The position numbers were made by a program, and so were the translations under genes. Positions 26,901 to 36,800 of a stretch of DNA of 64,000 bases are shown in pieces; within the stretch, counting starts at the first letter, position 1, and every line of letters begins with the position of its first letter. Origin of the DNA: Chrysoperla carnea (taxonomy: Eukaryota > Arthropoda > Insecta > Neuroptera > Chrysopidae); assembly GCF_905475395.1 (NCBI RefSeq), contig NC_058339.1:37023172-37087171 (forward strand), read 5' to 3'. A model generated the notes under the pieces. It was given only the letters and a program-made list of their open reading frames with translations. It was not told the origin of the DNA and ran no database searches.

Positions 26901-29900
26901 TACGAATTGATTGGTATTGATTTTAATTGCGTTTTGTGCTTTTAAAAATATTGTTATTATTGATAAAGCACATTGAACAGCATAAAAATTAAAGATTCAC
27001 TGGGTCAAAAAAATAAATGAAATTGTGAAAAACAAATTTTTGAAAGCTCATAATTTTAAATTTCTGATGAAATGGTATAATCCCAGAAAAGAAGCAGTGA
27101 AGTTCGAGAAATTTGAACAGTAAGTCAGATTTGAATGCGGCTTTCAGCATTCAAATCCGACGATTTTCAAATTATGTGATCTAAATTGATTTATAAAAAT
27201 ATGCAATTTGCATAAATAATATGCATTTTAAATTAACTGTAGATATATTAAATTTACAATTCGGTTAATAATGATGAAATTGATACCAAAACTTGTTACT
27301 CGAGGGTTTTTGGGATCGTTGAACATGAACATCTGACGTGATATTCGTGTTCAGCGATCCCAAAACTCCCGTGTAACAAGTTTGGAATCATTTTCGTTAC
27401 TATTAACCGAATGGTAAATTTAGAATATTTACGCTTAATTTAAAATACAATTCTAAAATTCTTATAAATCAATTTTAGTCACAAAAGTTTCTGTCGCTCT
27501 AACGAATCGAATGCTGAAAAACGTATTCAAATCCGACTTACTGTTCAAATTTTTCGAACCTTGACCGTTGTTAGTATTTCGTAACAGCGACTAAAATGTT
27601 TTTTTTGTGGACAGAATTGGTTTTAATAATTTAAATTTGTTATTGTATACTTTTAGTGAAAGGACAAATTTGAAATATCAAACAACGATGTATGACGCTA
27701 ATGTATCGAAGGTTGTAAAATATTGGTTTCTATTTCAATTTTCATCAAATATCGATGAAGTGGCCTCAAAGTATATGATTTGGTATTTTAAGTTAAATTT
27801 TAAAGTCATATTTGTAAATTACTTTTAAGTTGGTAATATTTTTTTTTACGTTTCATTTTAGAGAAAAAAGTGTTCTACTCAAAAAACTACTCATAAATCT
27901 AGAAATTAAATTAAATTTGCATAAAACTTACAGAATCCGGAATACCATCTGGAAACCTTGCATCTACATGATTCTTACATAATCGAACCGGTTCTCGTGT
28001 TCTCGCCACATAATCCGGTACAGTAATACCCGGTTTCAGCCGTTGTAACTTAGGTTCACCATTTTCATCACGAATTTCATTACCTAAATATAGTGCTAAT
28101 GTCTCTGCATTACCACGTTCTGGTAAATACAGTCGAAAACCATCTGCTCCCACTGCGGATGATATACAATTTGCTAACTCCCATAACACATGATCTTTTG
28201 TTGGACGGATTTGTAATGATTGTGTTAAATCTAATAACATTTGACGTTTATCCGCGTGCACACAAAATTTCCAACGCGATAAACTTGTTTTACGAACATT
28301 ACGCATAGCATTGCTATTATTTGTTGCGTTATTATTCGATTGCTCAAATTTCTTTTTGGCACGCTGTGAACGACGTATTATCCATCGTTCCAATTGTTCT
28401 AAATCAACTTCTTCCATTATAAATCGTTCTAGGAATTCGGGATGTGTCCGTAAAAAATCAGCAACTTGTTCATTTGTTGGATCTGCAAAAAAGAGAGAAA
28501 ATTTTTAAAGATTGAACTTTTCCGTATAAAATTAATATTTTAAATAAAACTATAAAGTTCGAAATGTTACTTCTTTTTAATTAACATACATTTTTGGAGC
28601 TTAAAGTTGCGTATTTGATTTTAGTTTTTCCCAACTCAGAAACTAGAAAGATAGTAAAAGTGTACTTTTGTATTACATTCTGATTTCTTGTTGGCTACAA
28701 AGTTATAGTTACAAGGATTCTTACAAAGTTATCTTTCCAACTTAGTTACTAAGGTAAAAGGTTCGCAATCTATAAGTAGGAAATTCTAGCCTTATCCTTA
28801 AGCTAGTAGCGTCTTATTACTTTGACATCAAGTGGTCTTGGTAACTTTAAGTATTTTGACAGCTAGAAATGAGAGGAAATATATACTGAACCGAGATAAA
28901 ATTAATGATCTTGAGGATTTCGAATCAAAGCTCGTATTAACTGGGTTGGTCGAAAGAATCGAATAGGTCATATTTAACCATATATTGGATGATGAGGCCA
29001 CGAGAACAATTGTTCAATTTAAAAATTTTTCTGATCAATGAATAAAAATAAAAATGCAGCAAGGCTAATCCGTAAAGTTGATAAAATATAAAACTAATTC
29101 TATCTGTAAAATCGATAGAATTAGTTTTGCGAGAAAAACAGATTTAAATAAATATATTTATATATAATTTTAAAAGGTTGTTTAATCTTGCAGAAATATC
29201 TACAAATCTTCTATGTATAAGTTTGTTGAATTTAAGTTTCAACCTTCTTTCATATTTGATGTTGTGGGTATGGTGGTGGTATTTATTTGAGGATTATTTT
29301 GTGTATACAGGGTAAATCAGAATAACTGGTACATCACGTGATCACGTGAGGCGGAGTTTACATACATAAGGGTTTACCCTTATACAAATATTTTTTAAAT
29401 AGTAGGAGATTTTTGAATATTTCAAAATTGTAATTGACCGTTTAGATAAATTTTAATCTTTATTGGTTCGTTTTAACATGAAATATTTATTGCTTTATTG
29501 CTTTACAAGTATATGAGAGAAATAATATATTTGAAAAATATAGTTTTATGTTCCCGGGGCCAGGCAAATGAAATTACTTCAAACAGGTAGTGTTGTAAAT
29601 ATGTTTTTTTGTTGGGAATAAGAAAATGTTATTTTCTTTTAATCGCTTTTCATTAAATATTAATTTTTGAGGAAAAAAAAAACACTTTGCCGGGAAAAAT
29701 ATTTTCAGTCATTATACTTGTTGGGATTCTTCAAATACAAAAAAGTTATTATTACAGACAATTTAGTGCTTCACGGTTGAATTTTTTTGTATCGTTTAAT
29801 AAAAATATATAAATTAAAATAGTAAGTTGAAAAAGTTTGTTGTGACTGTTAGACGTCGCGTCGGATATCTAAGAGCTTGTATGTCCTTATATTTTCTTCA

Positions 29901-31685
29901 TCATTTCCGATATAAATGCAAGCGTGTAATATGTCTGATTGCCTGTTTGGATAAAAGTAGTGAGCTTTTTTAAAACGCATACATTATTTCAATGTTCCAT
30001 GAAATCAATAGACCTGAAAGTATTATTATTTTTGTTGCTCTTAAAATTATACTTAAAATAAAAATTATACAAGATGAAATACCTTTATTTACAAAAAAGT
30101 ACGAGTCTAGTTTTTTTCTTCCACTTTTAATGTTTTGATTCAAAAACTTTTGAAACAAGTATTATTATTTTAATATTTTTGCAAAAATCTACAGTGAGGT
30201 AAACTTTCAAACGTAATAACTTTTCCAGGAAAAAATCAAAAATTTTCTCATATCAGAAGTAGTCAACTAGACATAAAGAACATACATGCAGTCTCAAAGA
30301 TTAGGTGATCCCGAATATTTATAAGCCATGGCTCCAGGACTAATTGTTATTATTTTTTATCAAAAATCTCCTACTATTGGATATATGTACAACCAATGAA
30401 AATACTAAATTCAATACTGGTACTTGATGTACCATATATGCTGGTTTACCCTGTATGTATTCTATAGGATTTCTGTTCTCTCCAATTTTATTAAAAATAA
30501 ATTCACAAATTCTTATTATGATTTTAAATTAAGATGGATACATTTGTTGTTATATCTGGAAAAAATATTTTTATTCAAGGATTAAAATATTTAAATTTAA
30601 TTTTGTAAAATATAGAGAGTAGGTATATACTTAAACCACGACTTTTAACAAGAGAAATAACAAATTTAAAAAAAAGGATAGTTGTAAAATTAAAGGACAA
30701 TAAAACAATTGTACTGCAAATGCTTCTTTTTACTATTTAGAAAATAGTACACCAGATTATGATTAATTTATTGCTGAATTTGCGAATAATTAGACGAGGA
30801 TTATGAGAAGAATTTTATTTCTGTTTTTCTGCAAAACAATCGTGTACACATAATTATAAAATTTTGTACAACGGAATTTTGAGACTATATTTTCGTAAAT
30901 AAAAATCTATATTTTCGTGTGAGCGACGGGAAAGATCTCGTTAGAAGAAAGCCTTGGCCTTTATCAATCAACTATTGAGTTAATGTTGTTGTTATTAAGA
31001 TTTTTGTGTTTATAATAAAATTTTAGTTTTGAAAAAGGTTGGATTTGCCGCATTTGCCAATAAGCTGAGCCTCACAAGAAGCACGAGCACAGTTGAATGG
31101 TCTAGCTTTGGTTATGCACAGTTTGGACTGTTGCATAAATTGTGCAAAGTTCCAGTAATCAAGATGGGAAACTAATTGAAAACTGTGCATATATTTTAGC
31201 TGTGTAAAATAATCCCTTCGAGTGTTATGGAAAGGGGACAAATGAGGAGGAGGCTATAAAGCGGTGATTTTTACTTTTAAGTCTAGTAAAGCGGGCGGTT
31301 ATCAAGCTAGTTAAAGTATAATTCTGAAAAAGAACGAATATATATTGAAATAGAAATATTTTTACGTTAAAATAAATGTCAACCATGTTGCCTGTTTGTG
31401 ACAAGTGTTTTGAATTAGCGTTAGCAGTTTATAGTTTAAACAAAATTTTATCACATTTAATTTTGAATTTCAAATTAATTGCATTTATGCCTCATACATA
31501 TCAAATGAAAATTAAGGATCTCTCATATTAATATTAAATTTAATATATAATATTATATAAAATTGAATGTAGGTAAATAAACATATAAATATACATTTAA
31601 TTACATTAAATGTTACCTGTTGACATGGTAAAATATCCTCCAGTTTGTGTTGGTATAATTCCATTTTCATTTTCTGATTGTCCTC
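14727..31685 (-). CDS. PDE10A-like dual cAMP/cGMP 3',5'-cyclic phosphodiesterase, seven exons, 5' end not found
   Basis: The minus-strand exons are 31685-31617, 28482-27932, 25491-25265, 23773-22864, 17618-17460, 15314-15032 and 14971-14727. All junctions are GT/AG with matching phases, giving 813 residues. Order: an N-terminal helical segment (about 24-60, NEQV..FL..HPEFLE), a basic Asn-rich linker, GAF-A (about 119-270), GAF-B (about 292-460, with a Ser/Asn/Lys-rich insert at about 332-364), and a catalytic domain (about 490-800). Catalytic marks: YHNWTH with the general-acid His558 and metal His562, HDLDHRG with His596 and Asp597, Asp667 in ATDLAL, purine-binding Gln759 and clamp Phe762. 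The N-terminal segment, the GAF-B segment and the QPISMMDR region match mammalian PDE10A better than PDE5 or PDE11. It hydrolyses cyclic nucleotides, and in mammals the tandem GAF unit responds to cAMP. PDE10A is about 780 residues, so most of the protein is here. Confidence 0.94.
14972..15031 (-). other. 60-nt in-frame, stop-free intron in the PDE10-like gene
   Basis: It has a GTAATT donor and a TTCAAG acceptor. Its length is a multiple of three with no stop codon, so retention would add 20 mostly hydrophobic and aromatic residues inside the catalytic domain. Splicing gives [14 protein letters not shown], which matches the uninterrupted PDE10A alignment. Confidence 0.75.
15032..15314 (-). 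CDS. PDE10-like gene exon: EGHNIF to the alpha-helical catalytic core
   Basis: It encodes [23 protein letters not shown] with the metal-site Asp667, and [16 protein letters not shown]. It ends one base into a Gly codon before a 60-nt intron. Confidence 0.95.
15961..16505. repeat. Tandem array of about 141 bp units, four copies
   Basis: TTGAGGCAC recurs at 15981, 16122, 16263 and 16405, a spacing of 141-142 bp. Each later unit also has CATTTTAAAGTC, CATACGAA-TTATCATCGCCTGG and GGTGGGGGCTAAAA. The first unit is the most diverged. It lies in the PDE10 intron between exons 17460 and 15314. Confidence 0.88.
16506..17459. other. Intron remainder, AT-rich
   Basis: No gene or clear repeat is seen beyond poly-T runs at about 16758-16792. 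Confidence 0.4.
17460..17618 (-). CDS. PDE10-like gene exon: HDLDHRG metal-binding core
   Basis: This exon of exactly 53 codons encodes [27 protein letters not shown] and QTVTILQQ. The Thr-Met in [10 protein letters not shown] matches PDE10A at this position. Confidence 0.96.
18051..18542 (-). mobile_element. Helitron/Helentron-like non-autonomous element, copy 1
   Basis: Read on the minus strand it starts CCCTATATATTATAAATGTG, goes into a TTTGTTTGTTT run and a TTTTAATGAAACTGTACAG segment. It has an internal inverted repeat around TTTACAGAAATC / GATTTCTGTAAA and ends in GGGCGGGTATCAAGCTAGT. The TC-like start, CTAGT end and lack of terminal inverted repeats suggest Helitron relatives. Confidence 0.68.
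18970..19194 (+). pseudogene. Mariner transposase fragment
   Basis: It translates as [20 protein letters not shown] followed by [20 protein letters not shown] and IVSQPPYS. This is the mariner region around the second catalytic Asp. The sequence stops just before the expected PPYSPDLAP..D third-acid motif, which is degraded. No upstream transposase is present, so the copy is dead. It lies in a PDE10 intron in the opposite orientation. Confidence 0.85.
19556..20045 (+). repeat. Unclassified dispersed repeat (family 2), copy 1
   Basis: It shares with the copies near 57.1 kb, 62.7 kb and 25.5 kb the start ACAAGTGAAAACAAA, the palindrome-like AATTGACTGAGTTAATTG, TCTATCTCTAACGG, TTTCAGCTTGATATC, an ACAGACGGACGGACGG run, and CACCTATACCAAAATTT. 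It has no coding capacity. Confidence 0.78.
20046..22863. other. PDE10 intron remainder
   Basis: AT-rich intronic sequence. A stretch at about 22147-22404 has a long open frame but reads as low-complexity Ser/Pro/Ile and shows no family signature. No other feature is seen. Confidence 0.4.
22864..23773 (-). CDS. PDE10-like gene exon: GAF-B and start of the catalytic domain
   Basis: This is the largest exon (303 full codons). GAF-B shows [20 protein letters not shown] and [16 protein letters not shown], matching the cyclic-nucleotide GAF signature, then ILCMPI and MVNK. The catalytic part begins with [10 protein letters not shown] and reaches [15 protein letters not shown]. It ends FRPNE in phase 0. 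Confidence 0.96.
23774..25264. other. PDE10 intron, AT-rich
   Basis: No coding or repeat feature is recognised in this intron. Confidence 0.4.
25265..25491 (-). CDS. PDE10-like gene exon: end of GAF-A and linker helix
   Basis: It runs from [16 protein letters not shown] through LELWRR and [12 protein letters not shown] to the [14 protein letters not shown] helix that links the GAF domains. It ends two bases into a Lys codon. Confidence 0.93.
25535..26040 (-). repeat. Family 2 repeat, copy 2, next to a PDE10 splice acceptor
   Basis: It reads as the reverse of copy 1: GGTATTCTAAGTTTAGTGCC, ATATCAAGATGGAA, CCGTTAGAGATAGAACAAAA, GGTATTTCAACAATTAACTC. Its edge is about 45 bp from the acceptor of the exon at 25491. 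Confidence 0.75.
27100..27562. repeat. Palindromic foldback element (family 6), full copy
   Basis: Two arms of about 210-230 bp are inverted copies. The outer ends are AATTTGAACAGTAAGTC and its complement; inner marks are ATTCGGTTAATA and its complement, then GGGTTTTTGGGATCG and CGATCCCAAAACTCCC around a short loop near 27325. It could form a nearly perfect long hairpin. Partial copies are at 38.6 and 45.85 kb. Confidence 0.88.
27932..28482 (-). CDS. PDE10-like gene exon: N-terminal helix, linker and most of GAF-A
   Basis: It encodes [18 protein letters not shown], a basic Asn-rich linker, and GAF-A from [18 protein letters not shown] to [11 protein letters not shown]. It ends in phase 0 at GTAAGT. 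It begins upstream of the first in-frame ATG (28417), because the preceding 21 codons match PDE10A. Confidence 0.92.
29304..30461. mobile_element. Putative non-autonomous DNA transposon with terminal inverted repeats
   Basis: The left end reads TACAGGGTAAATCAG then GGTACATCA. The right end is the inverted TGATGTACC, then CTGGTTTACCCTGTA. TGTA flanks both sides as a possible target duplication. About 1.16 kb lies between the ends, with no transposase. Confidence 0.62.
31180..31311 (+). mobile_element. Helitron-like 3' end fragment
   Basis: It matches the last 130 bp of the family 3 elements: CTGTGCATAT.TTTTAGCTG, AATAATCCCTTCGAGTGTTA, AAAGCGGG, and a CTAGT end. It lies in a PDE10 intron. Confidence 0.6.
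31617..31685 (-). CDS. PDE10-like gene, most upstream exon found
   Basis: This 69-nt exon lies between ACAG and GTAACA. Only the frame ending YFTMST plus one base joins the next exon (phase 1, forming Asp) and reads on as [12 protein letters not shown] different frame that is longer by itself does not fit the splice phase. It could hold the start codon (ATG in FTMST) or be internal. Confidence 0.72.
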
Positions 31686-31899
31686 CTGTAACAATATTAA
31701 TAAAATATTGTAATGTTATAGCTCTAGACCTCAATCATTTTGTAATATCAAGTACAAATATTCCTTTAAATTGACTTTAGGCTATCATTCTTGCCATTAA
31801 GTAAAATATGATTGTTTATGTAGGTATACAGAAATAATACCTGTATTTATTTAATATAATTTGTATTGTAAATAAAATCATTTCTATCTCTACGCCAGT

Positions 31900-32105
31900 C
31901 AAAAAAGCAAAAAGCGATGTAATGCTGCTTTTTTGGTATGTTATTTGGACCCTTAGAGGAGTGTGGCACTACGTTTTGTAAGCAAAAAGAGTTGTGTTCC
32001 AATTTTTTGGAATTATATAATTTTATTACGCAGGTAGTAACCTTGCTTGCAAAACTTAGTTTCACACTCCCCTAAGGGGTCAAAATAATATACCAAATAG
32101 CAGCT
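31900..32105. repeat. Inverted repeat around ATACCAAA / CACTCC sequence
   Basis: The left arm (about 31918-31985: GCTGCTTTTTTGGTATG, GGACCCTTAGAGGAGTGTG, TTTTGTAAGC) is inverted as the right arm (about 32045-32105: GCAAAACTTAGTTTCACAC, CCCTAAGGGGTC, ATATACCAAATAGCAGC). A third copy of the right arm lies at about 32625-32690. Confidence 0.65.
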
Positions 32106-32624
32106 GTACATAGGCTTCCGGTCGCCATTTGAACTGGTTTTCAAAATTTTGAAAATTGATTGAATTTTGAAGTATTTTCTAGAAAACTTTTTATTTCATT
32201 CTTCCCTCACTAGGTGAAGCTACGTACTAATTTTCATCTTTCTATCTTTTATACATTTGGAGAAAATGGACACGATGCTTAAAAAAAATTATTTCAAGCA
32301 AAAGTTGTTTATTTCTTTAATAAGGAACATTTACATTTAGCCTTTTATCCCTAACAGTTTAACATAAGCACTAATTTTTTTTAACATTTATGAAAACCAC
32401 GTAAATGTTTGAAGCATCATATCTCAAAACCTATCAGACATACTATCATATATGGGGGTTAGTTTGTTTCAGTTGTTTCAAATTGAATATATTTATTATT
32501 TCAAAATGATAGTAGCAACTAATGTCAGAAGCTCATAGATTTTGAATTAAACTGCAAAAATTGAGAAAAGTCCGAAAATTTTGCAGATTTTCATGGATTA
32601 CTCAGGTAGCACAATTTTCTTTTC

Positions 32625-32690
32625 TTTGCAAAACGTAATTTCACACTTCCTTAAGGACTCCAAATAATATACCAAAAAAGCAGCTTTAAA
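32625..32690 (+). repeat. Extra copy of the 32.05-kb repeat arm
   Basis: It shares GCAAAACGTAATTTCACAC, CTTAAGGACTCCAAATAAT and ATACCAAAAAAGCAGC with the arm at about 32045. Confidence 0.55.
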
Positions 32691-34121
32691 TTGCGTTTTG
32701 CGATTTTATTTAATTTTTTTTTTTGAAAGATTTTACTGGCGTATTAATACACGGAAGATTTTACTGGCGTACTAATACATCTGTACGGAAAATAGGTTTT
32801 TGTTTATTACGGAAATAATGTTATGTATAAAGTACGTTTTAATAAATGAAGTATATTAAAACAAAGCTTTTCTTTTGCCTTCGGTTGTATTGACATCGGC
32901 AAATGTCATTACTAAAAAATTTCTAAAAAGGTTTAAAGTCTCACATAGCCTTTATAAACGTAAAATGTAAACGCTCTTATATGGGAAAATACTTTTTGGA
33001 ACCTGTAATACTAAAATAATGTAGAAGGCCTTTACACTCACCCAACTTTCAACCACATCTTGTAAAACAATTAAGTTCTTAGTGCTGTATAAGTTTGTTC
33101 TTTGAAAAATATTTTTGATAGATTATTAGAAGTAGTATAAAATGAAATAGCTAGTACGACGCTAGAGAAATAGTATAATATCGATAGTAATTTATGTTAC
33201 TTTTACTTATAGGCAATTTTATCACAGATGTGATATATAAATCATCTAATAAACAAAATTATATGTTAAAATTATTTATTTATAGGCTGTCTATAAATTT
33301 TATGTTAGTAGTCTGAACGAAACACTTGACAATAAGGAAGATATCTCATGGACAGGCAAAAACAGGCAAGGTAAATAATATATAAGATAGAATGCCCCCC
33401 CCCCCCTCAATTAATACTAATGCATCCTGCTTTCTAGTATTCTTTAAATAAATATGAATTAAGAAAGAAATTTGTAAATAGGATAAGTGGTTCTTGAGTT
33501 ATTAACGTACTAATGGGTAAACAAGCATAAAGACATTGCGTATTATAGAATTAAAGAATGAAACGATAAAGTAAGCATTTAAAATATATCCCCTCCCTTT
33601 TTCAATTATTCAAAAAGCTTACACATTTGTAAGTAATTAAAAGCGTACTTCATTTATGAACTAATGTTCAAAATAATTCGACTGTTATGAATAAATAATT
33701 ATTTAATTTTTTGTTTTTGTTTAGTATCAAAATATAATAATAAAGGTATATGGAATGAACGGGCAAAACTTTAAAGTTTAACTTAATTGATTTATGTTAT
33801 ATTTGAATTTATTGATTTTTGGCTACTCATTTTTCGTTTTTATCTTACGTATTGGATTTCATTTTCATTGGCAACTTCAATAATCTGACGGTGTCACGAT
33901 GACCTGACCTCTTGTGCCTTCCTGGTGTTCTTAGTATTGATATAAATAAATTCCTTAAATAAATTAAAATGATTATAAGAATTATATTATATAAATTTAC
34001 AAAACAAAGAAACCTCAAATAATCAAATTAAGACTAATATCTGTGAAATACAAGATGATTGTATCTTTAGGCAGTAGAAGAGAATGGAGGAATTATGATC
34101 CCTTAGGGAAAAATAGGAATT

Positions 34122-34156
34122 GTGCTTTTGCTATTGCTATTGCTATTGCTATTGCA
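34122..34156 (+). repeat. GCTATT hexanucleotide microsatellite
   Basis: Five near-perfect tandem GCTATT units are followed by GCAAAAACACG. Confidence 0.8.
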
Positions 34157-34935
34157 AAAACACGTTATATTGTCTTAAACTTTCGTAAATAAAAGTGCCA
34201 CGAATTGGGTAGAGTAATGACAAACAGACTTTTATCTAGCTAGTTAAATCTGAGCAATTTTTGCGACTGTTTATATTATAATTAGTTATATAAAATATAT
34301 GAAAAATATTAGAGTAATAAATAATAAAGCTTGATTGAAAATAGTAATATTTATTATTTATGTTCACGATTATCCCTTATTGATTCAAATTAAAAATGCA
34401 AAATGATACTATTTGCAAGTACAAATATCCCATTTTGAAATATTTATAGGCAATTTAATATACAAATAAAATATGATTTCTCTAGCTTTTTTTTCCTAAG
34501 CGGTACATTTTAGAACATGAGTCTTTTTTTTGTTATTAACCAGCGCGATCACCTTGAAAATGAGGGGTAATGATAAAGGAATAAGGATTCTCTCACATGG
34601 ACAGGAAATAGAGAAATTATATATACATAATATTAAATAAAAAATTGATATCTGAGTAATCGTTAAATTTGTTTTGCGATATCCTTTACCAAATTTGAAA
34701 GTTTATCACTGCTTAATCTGTTTATGGTACAAATTTATTATTTCAAAATAATCTAATCATCGAATTAACTATTAAGAATTAGTGAATGTTAGTAAAAATT
34801 CTCTAACATTACAAATTCTTAAATTTCTGCATCGGATCACGTAGATATTTATAAAAAATCAAACTTTCCTTCCTGCCCATATCCTATTGTTTAAAAAGAA
34901 ACCATTAAAGAAATTATAAACATATTATTTAAAAT

Positions 34936-35428
34936 CCCTATGTATTATAAATGTGAAAGTAAGTTTGTTTGTTTGATATGTTTTCACGCAAAAACAACTG
35001 GTTAGATTTGAATGAAACTTTTTAATAATATAACTCATACATCAGAATAATACTTTGGCAATAATTTACAGAGATATATTTTAATAGATATTTTCATAAA
35101 AATTTTAATTAAAAATACATTTATTTTTGGATATTTTACTGCAAGCTTTACAATGAACATCGTTGTAAAGCATAAATTAAATATTTCTGTAAAAAGGGTG
35201 AACAAATTTATGACCATCTGTTCAACCAGGATTTTCTGATATACGCAATGCATTGTGACAATTTTACAGTTAAAAAAAATTGAAAACTGTTCATGAACTC
35301 TAACATGTGTAAAACTATCCTTGTCTCTATTTCGAATGATATGAAAGGGGGATAAAAGAGAGCAAGAGATTTGAAAGCAATAACGCGGTGGTCTTTACTT
35401 CAGCGAAGCGAGTGAGTATCATGCTAGT
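34936..35428 (+). mobile_element. Helitron/Helentron-like element, copy 2
   Basis: It starts CCCTATGTATTATAAATGTG followed by TTTGTTTGTTT. The middle has an inverted pair around TTACAAATGAACATCG-like AT sequence. The end reads AGCGAAGCGAGTGAGTATC then GCTAGT. Confidence 0.65.
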
Positions 35429-35671
35429 ATTTAATAAATAAAGAACTGAAATGAATGTTATTATAGTTGACTGAGTTTTGTTTCATAATTTCATAATATG
35501 AAATAAACGCATAATATGAGCTTCTGTAATTACATATTTACCAAATAAAATTATGCTTTTAATTTTTAACTTGCATGGGTGTATTTTTTAAGAGATTCTT
35601 TGGTTGAGGTTTAAAAATATCTATCATTCACATATATTCATTTGCAAAAATTTGTGATAAAAGTCCTTTTT

Positions 35672-36188
35672 AACCGACTTCAAACAAAAAAGGAGGAGGT
35701 TATCAATTCGACTGTATTTTGTGTGTGTGTTACCTCAGAACATCCATGACAAAACCATAAAAGTCTTAAATTTGCATTAAGTATGCACGATAAGAGGACG
35801 AATAACTCAATACCATGCCAACCGAATTCGGTGATTCTTTTTTTAGTAACAAATTAGTTAGTGTACTTCAGATTCACTAAAAATCACAAAATAAAAAAAA
35901 ACTTTTTACAAAAACTTTTCAAAAACAAATTAATATGCACTAAAAAATAAACGATAATATAATGTAGTCAAAGTTATTGTTATTTTTGGAGTCGGTGTCA
36001 GCTGAGCTAATGTTACATACAGTTCTGGCAGAGTTGTTACCTTGGCTGACACCGACTCCAAAAATAACAATATTTTTAACTACATTATATTATCGTTATT
36101 TTTTTACTTTTTAGTGCTTTTTAATTTGTTTTCGAAAAGTTTTTCTTTTGAAATCGGTTTCCTTTTTGTTAAGTTTTTTTTTTTTTTT
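35672..36188. repeat. Foldback element bounded by AACCGACTTCAA / TTGAAATCGGTT
   Basis: Short terminal inverted repeats enclose a strong internal palindrome of about 95-bp arms (about 35907-36000 and 36044-36145), with GATAATATAATGTAGT and GGAGTCGGTGTCAGC and their complements, around a loop of about 45 bp. It is followed by a T run of about 30. The outer AACCGACTTC.AA.AAAGGAGG motif is widespread in insect repeats. Confidence 0.75.
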
Positions 36189-36610
36189 TTTTTTTTTTTT
36201 GTGTAAAATTAACCGTTCATTCTAATATAAAAACCCCAGATATTTTCCAATAATATAAATATTATACAAACACAAATGTATTCGAATAAAATCTTTGTTT
36301 TTAAATATATAAATTCATTGCCGTCAATATATTTTTATTAGTTTTCTTATTTCTTTGTTGTAGAAAGTCACTGTTTTCATCCCGAAAATTAAAATAAAAT
36401 TTGATGTTCTTATGCTGTGTTAACATTTACGGCGTTCGATATTTCGCGCAAAGATCATGTGATCAATTCGAAAGGTTGGCTTTTAGTGAGGATCTATGAG
36501 TATCCGAGCTTTTGATATTCCCAATTTAATGAAAAAGAAATATTAAATACGAAAATTCTTAATTAATATTAGTAAAGACGAAGATTTAATTATATAATAC
36601 CTACCCTGTT

Positions 36611-36800
36611 GTCCTGGTAGCTCAGTTGGCTAAGGCGTTACCGTCCGCGGTATGCCCAGGGTAGTTGTGATGGGCTGTTGAAGTGCATGGTATATGTATG
36701 AAAGAGGTGCACTCAGCCTCTGAAATTGTGGAGCTGATAAATGAAATTATCAGCGGAAAAGTCCTAAGTGTGACCTTCGTGGACAGCCAATCTAACCTTA
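36611..36800 (+). mobile_element. tRNA-derived SINE, copy B
   Basis: It starts CTGGTAGCTCAGTTGGCTAA, an A-box-like head, then CCGTCCGCGGTATG. It has GTGCATGGTATATGTATG, GAGGTGCACTCAGCCTCTG, a CTGATAAATGAAATTATCAG hairpin and CTTCGTGGACAGCCAATCTA. The middle GGTATCACAATG block is missing. The open frame through it is incidental. Confidence 0.82.

Larger units (their letters stand above)
28483..31616. other. Large PDE10 intron
   Basis: It contains the terminal-inverted-repeat element at 29304-30461 and a Helitron-like 3' end at 31180-31311. The remainder is AT-rich with no coding signal. Confidence 0.4.

Noticed and set aside
31512..31694. 60-codon minus-strand frame starting MLQEDNQ
   Set aside because: It includes the real PDE10 exon but in a frame that does not fit the splice phase.
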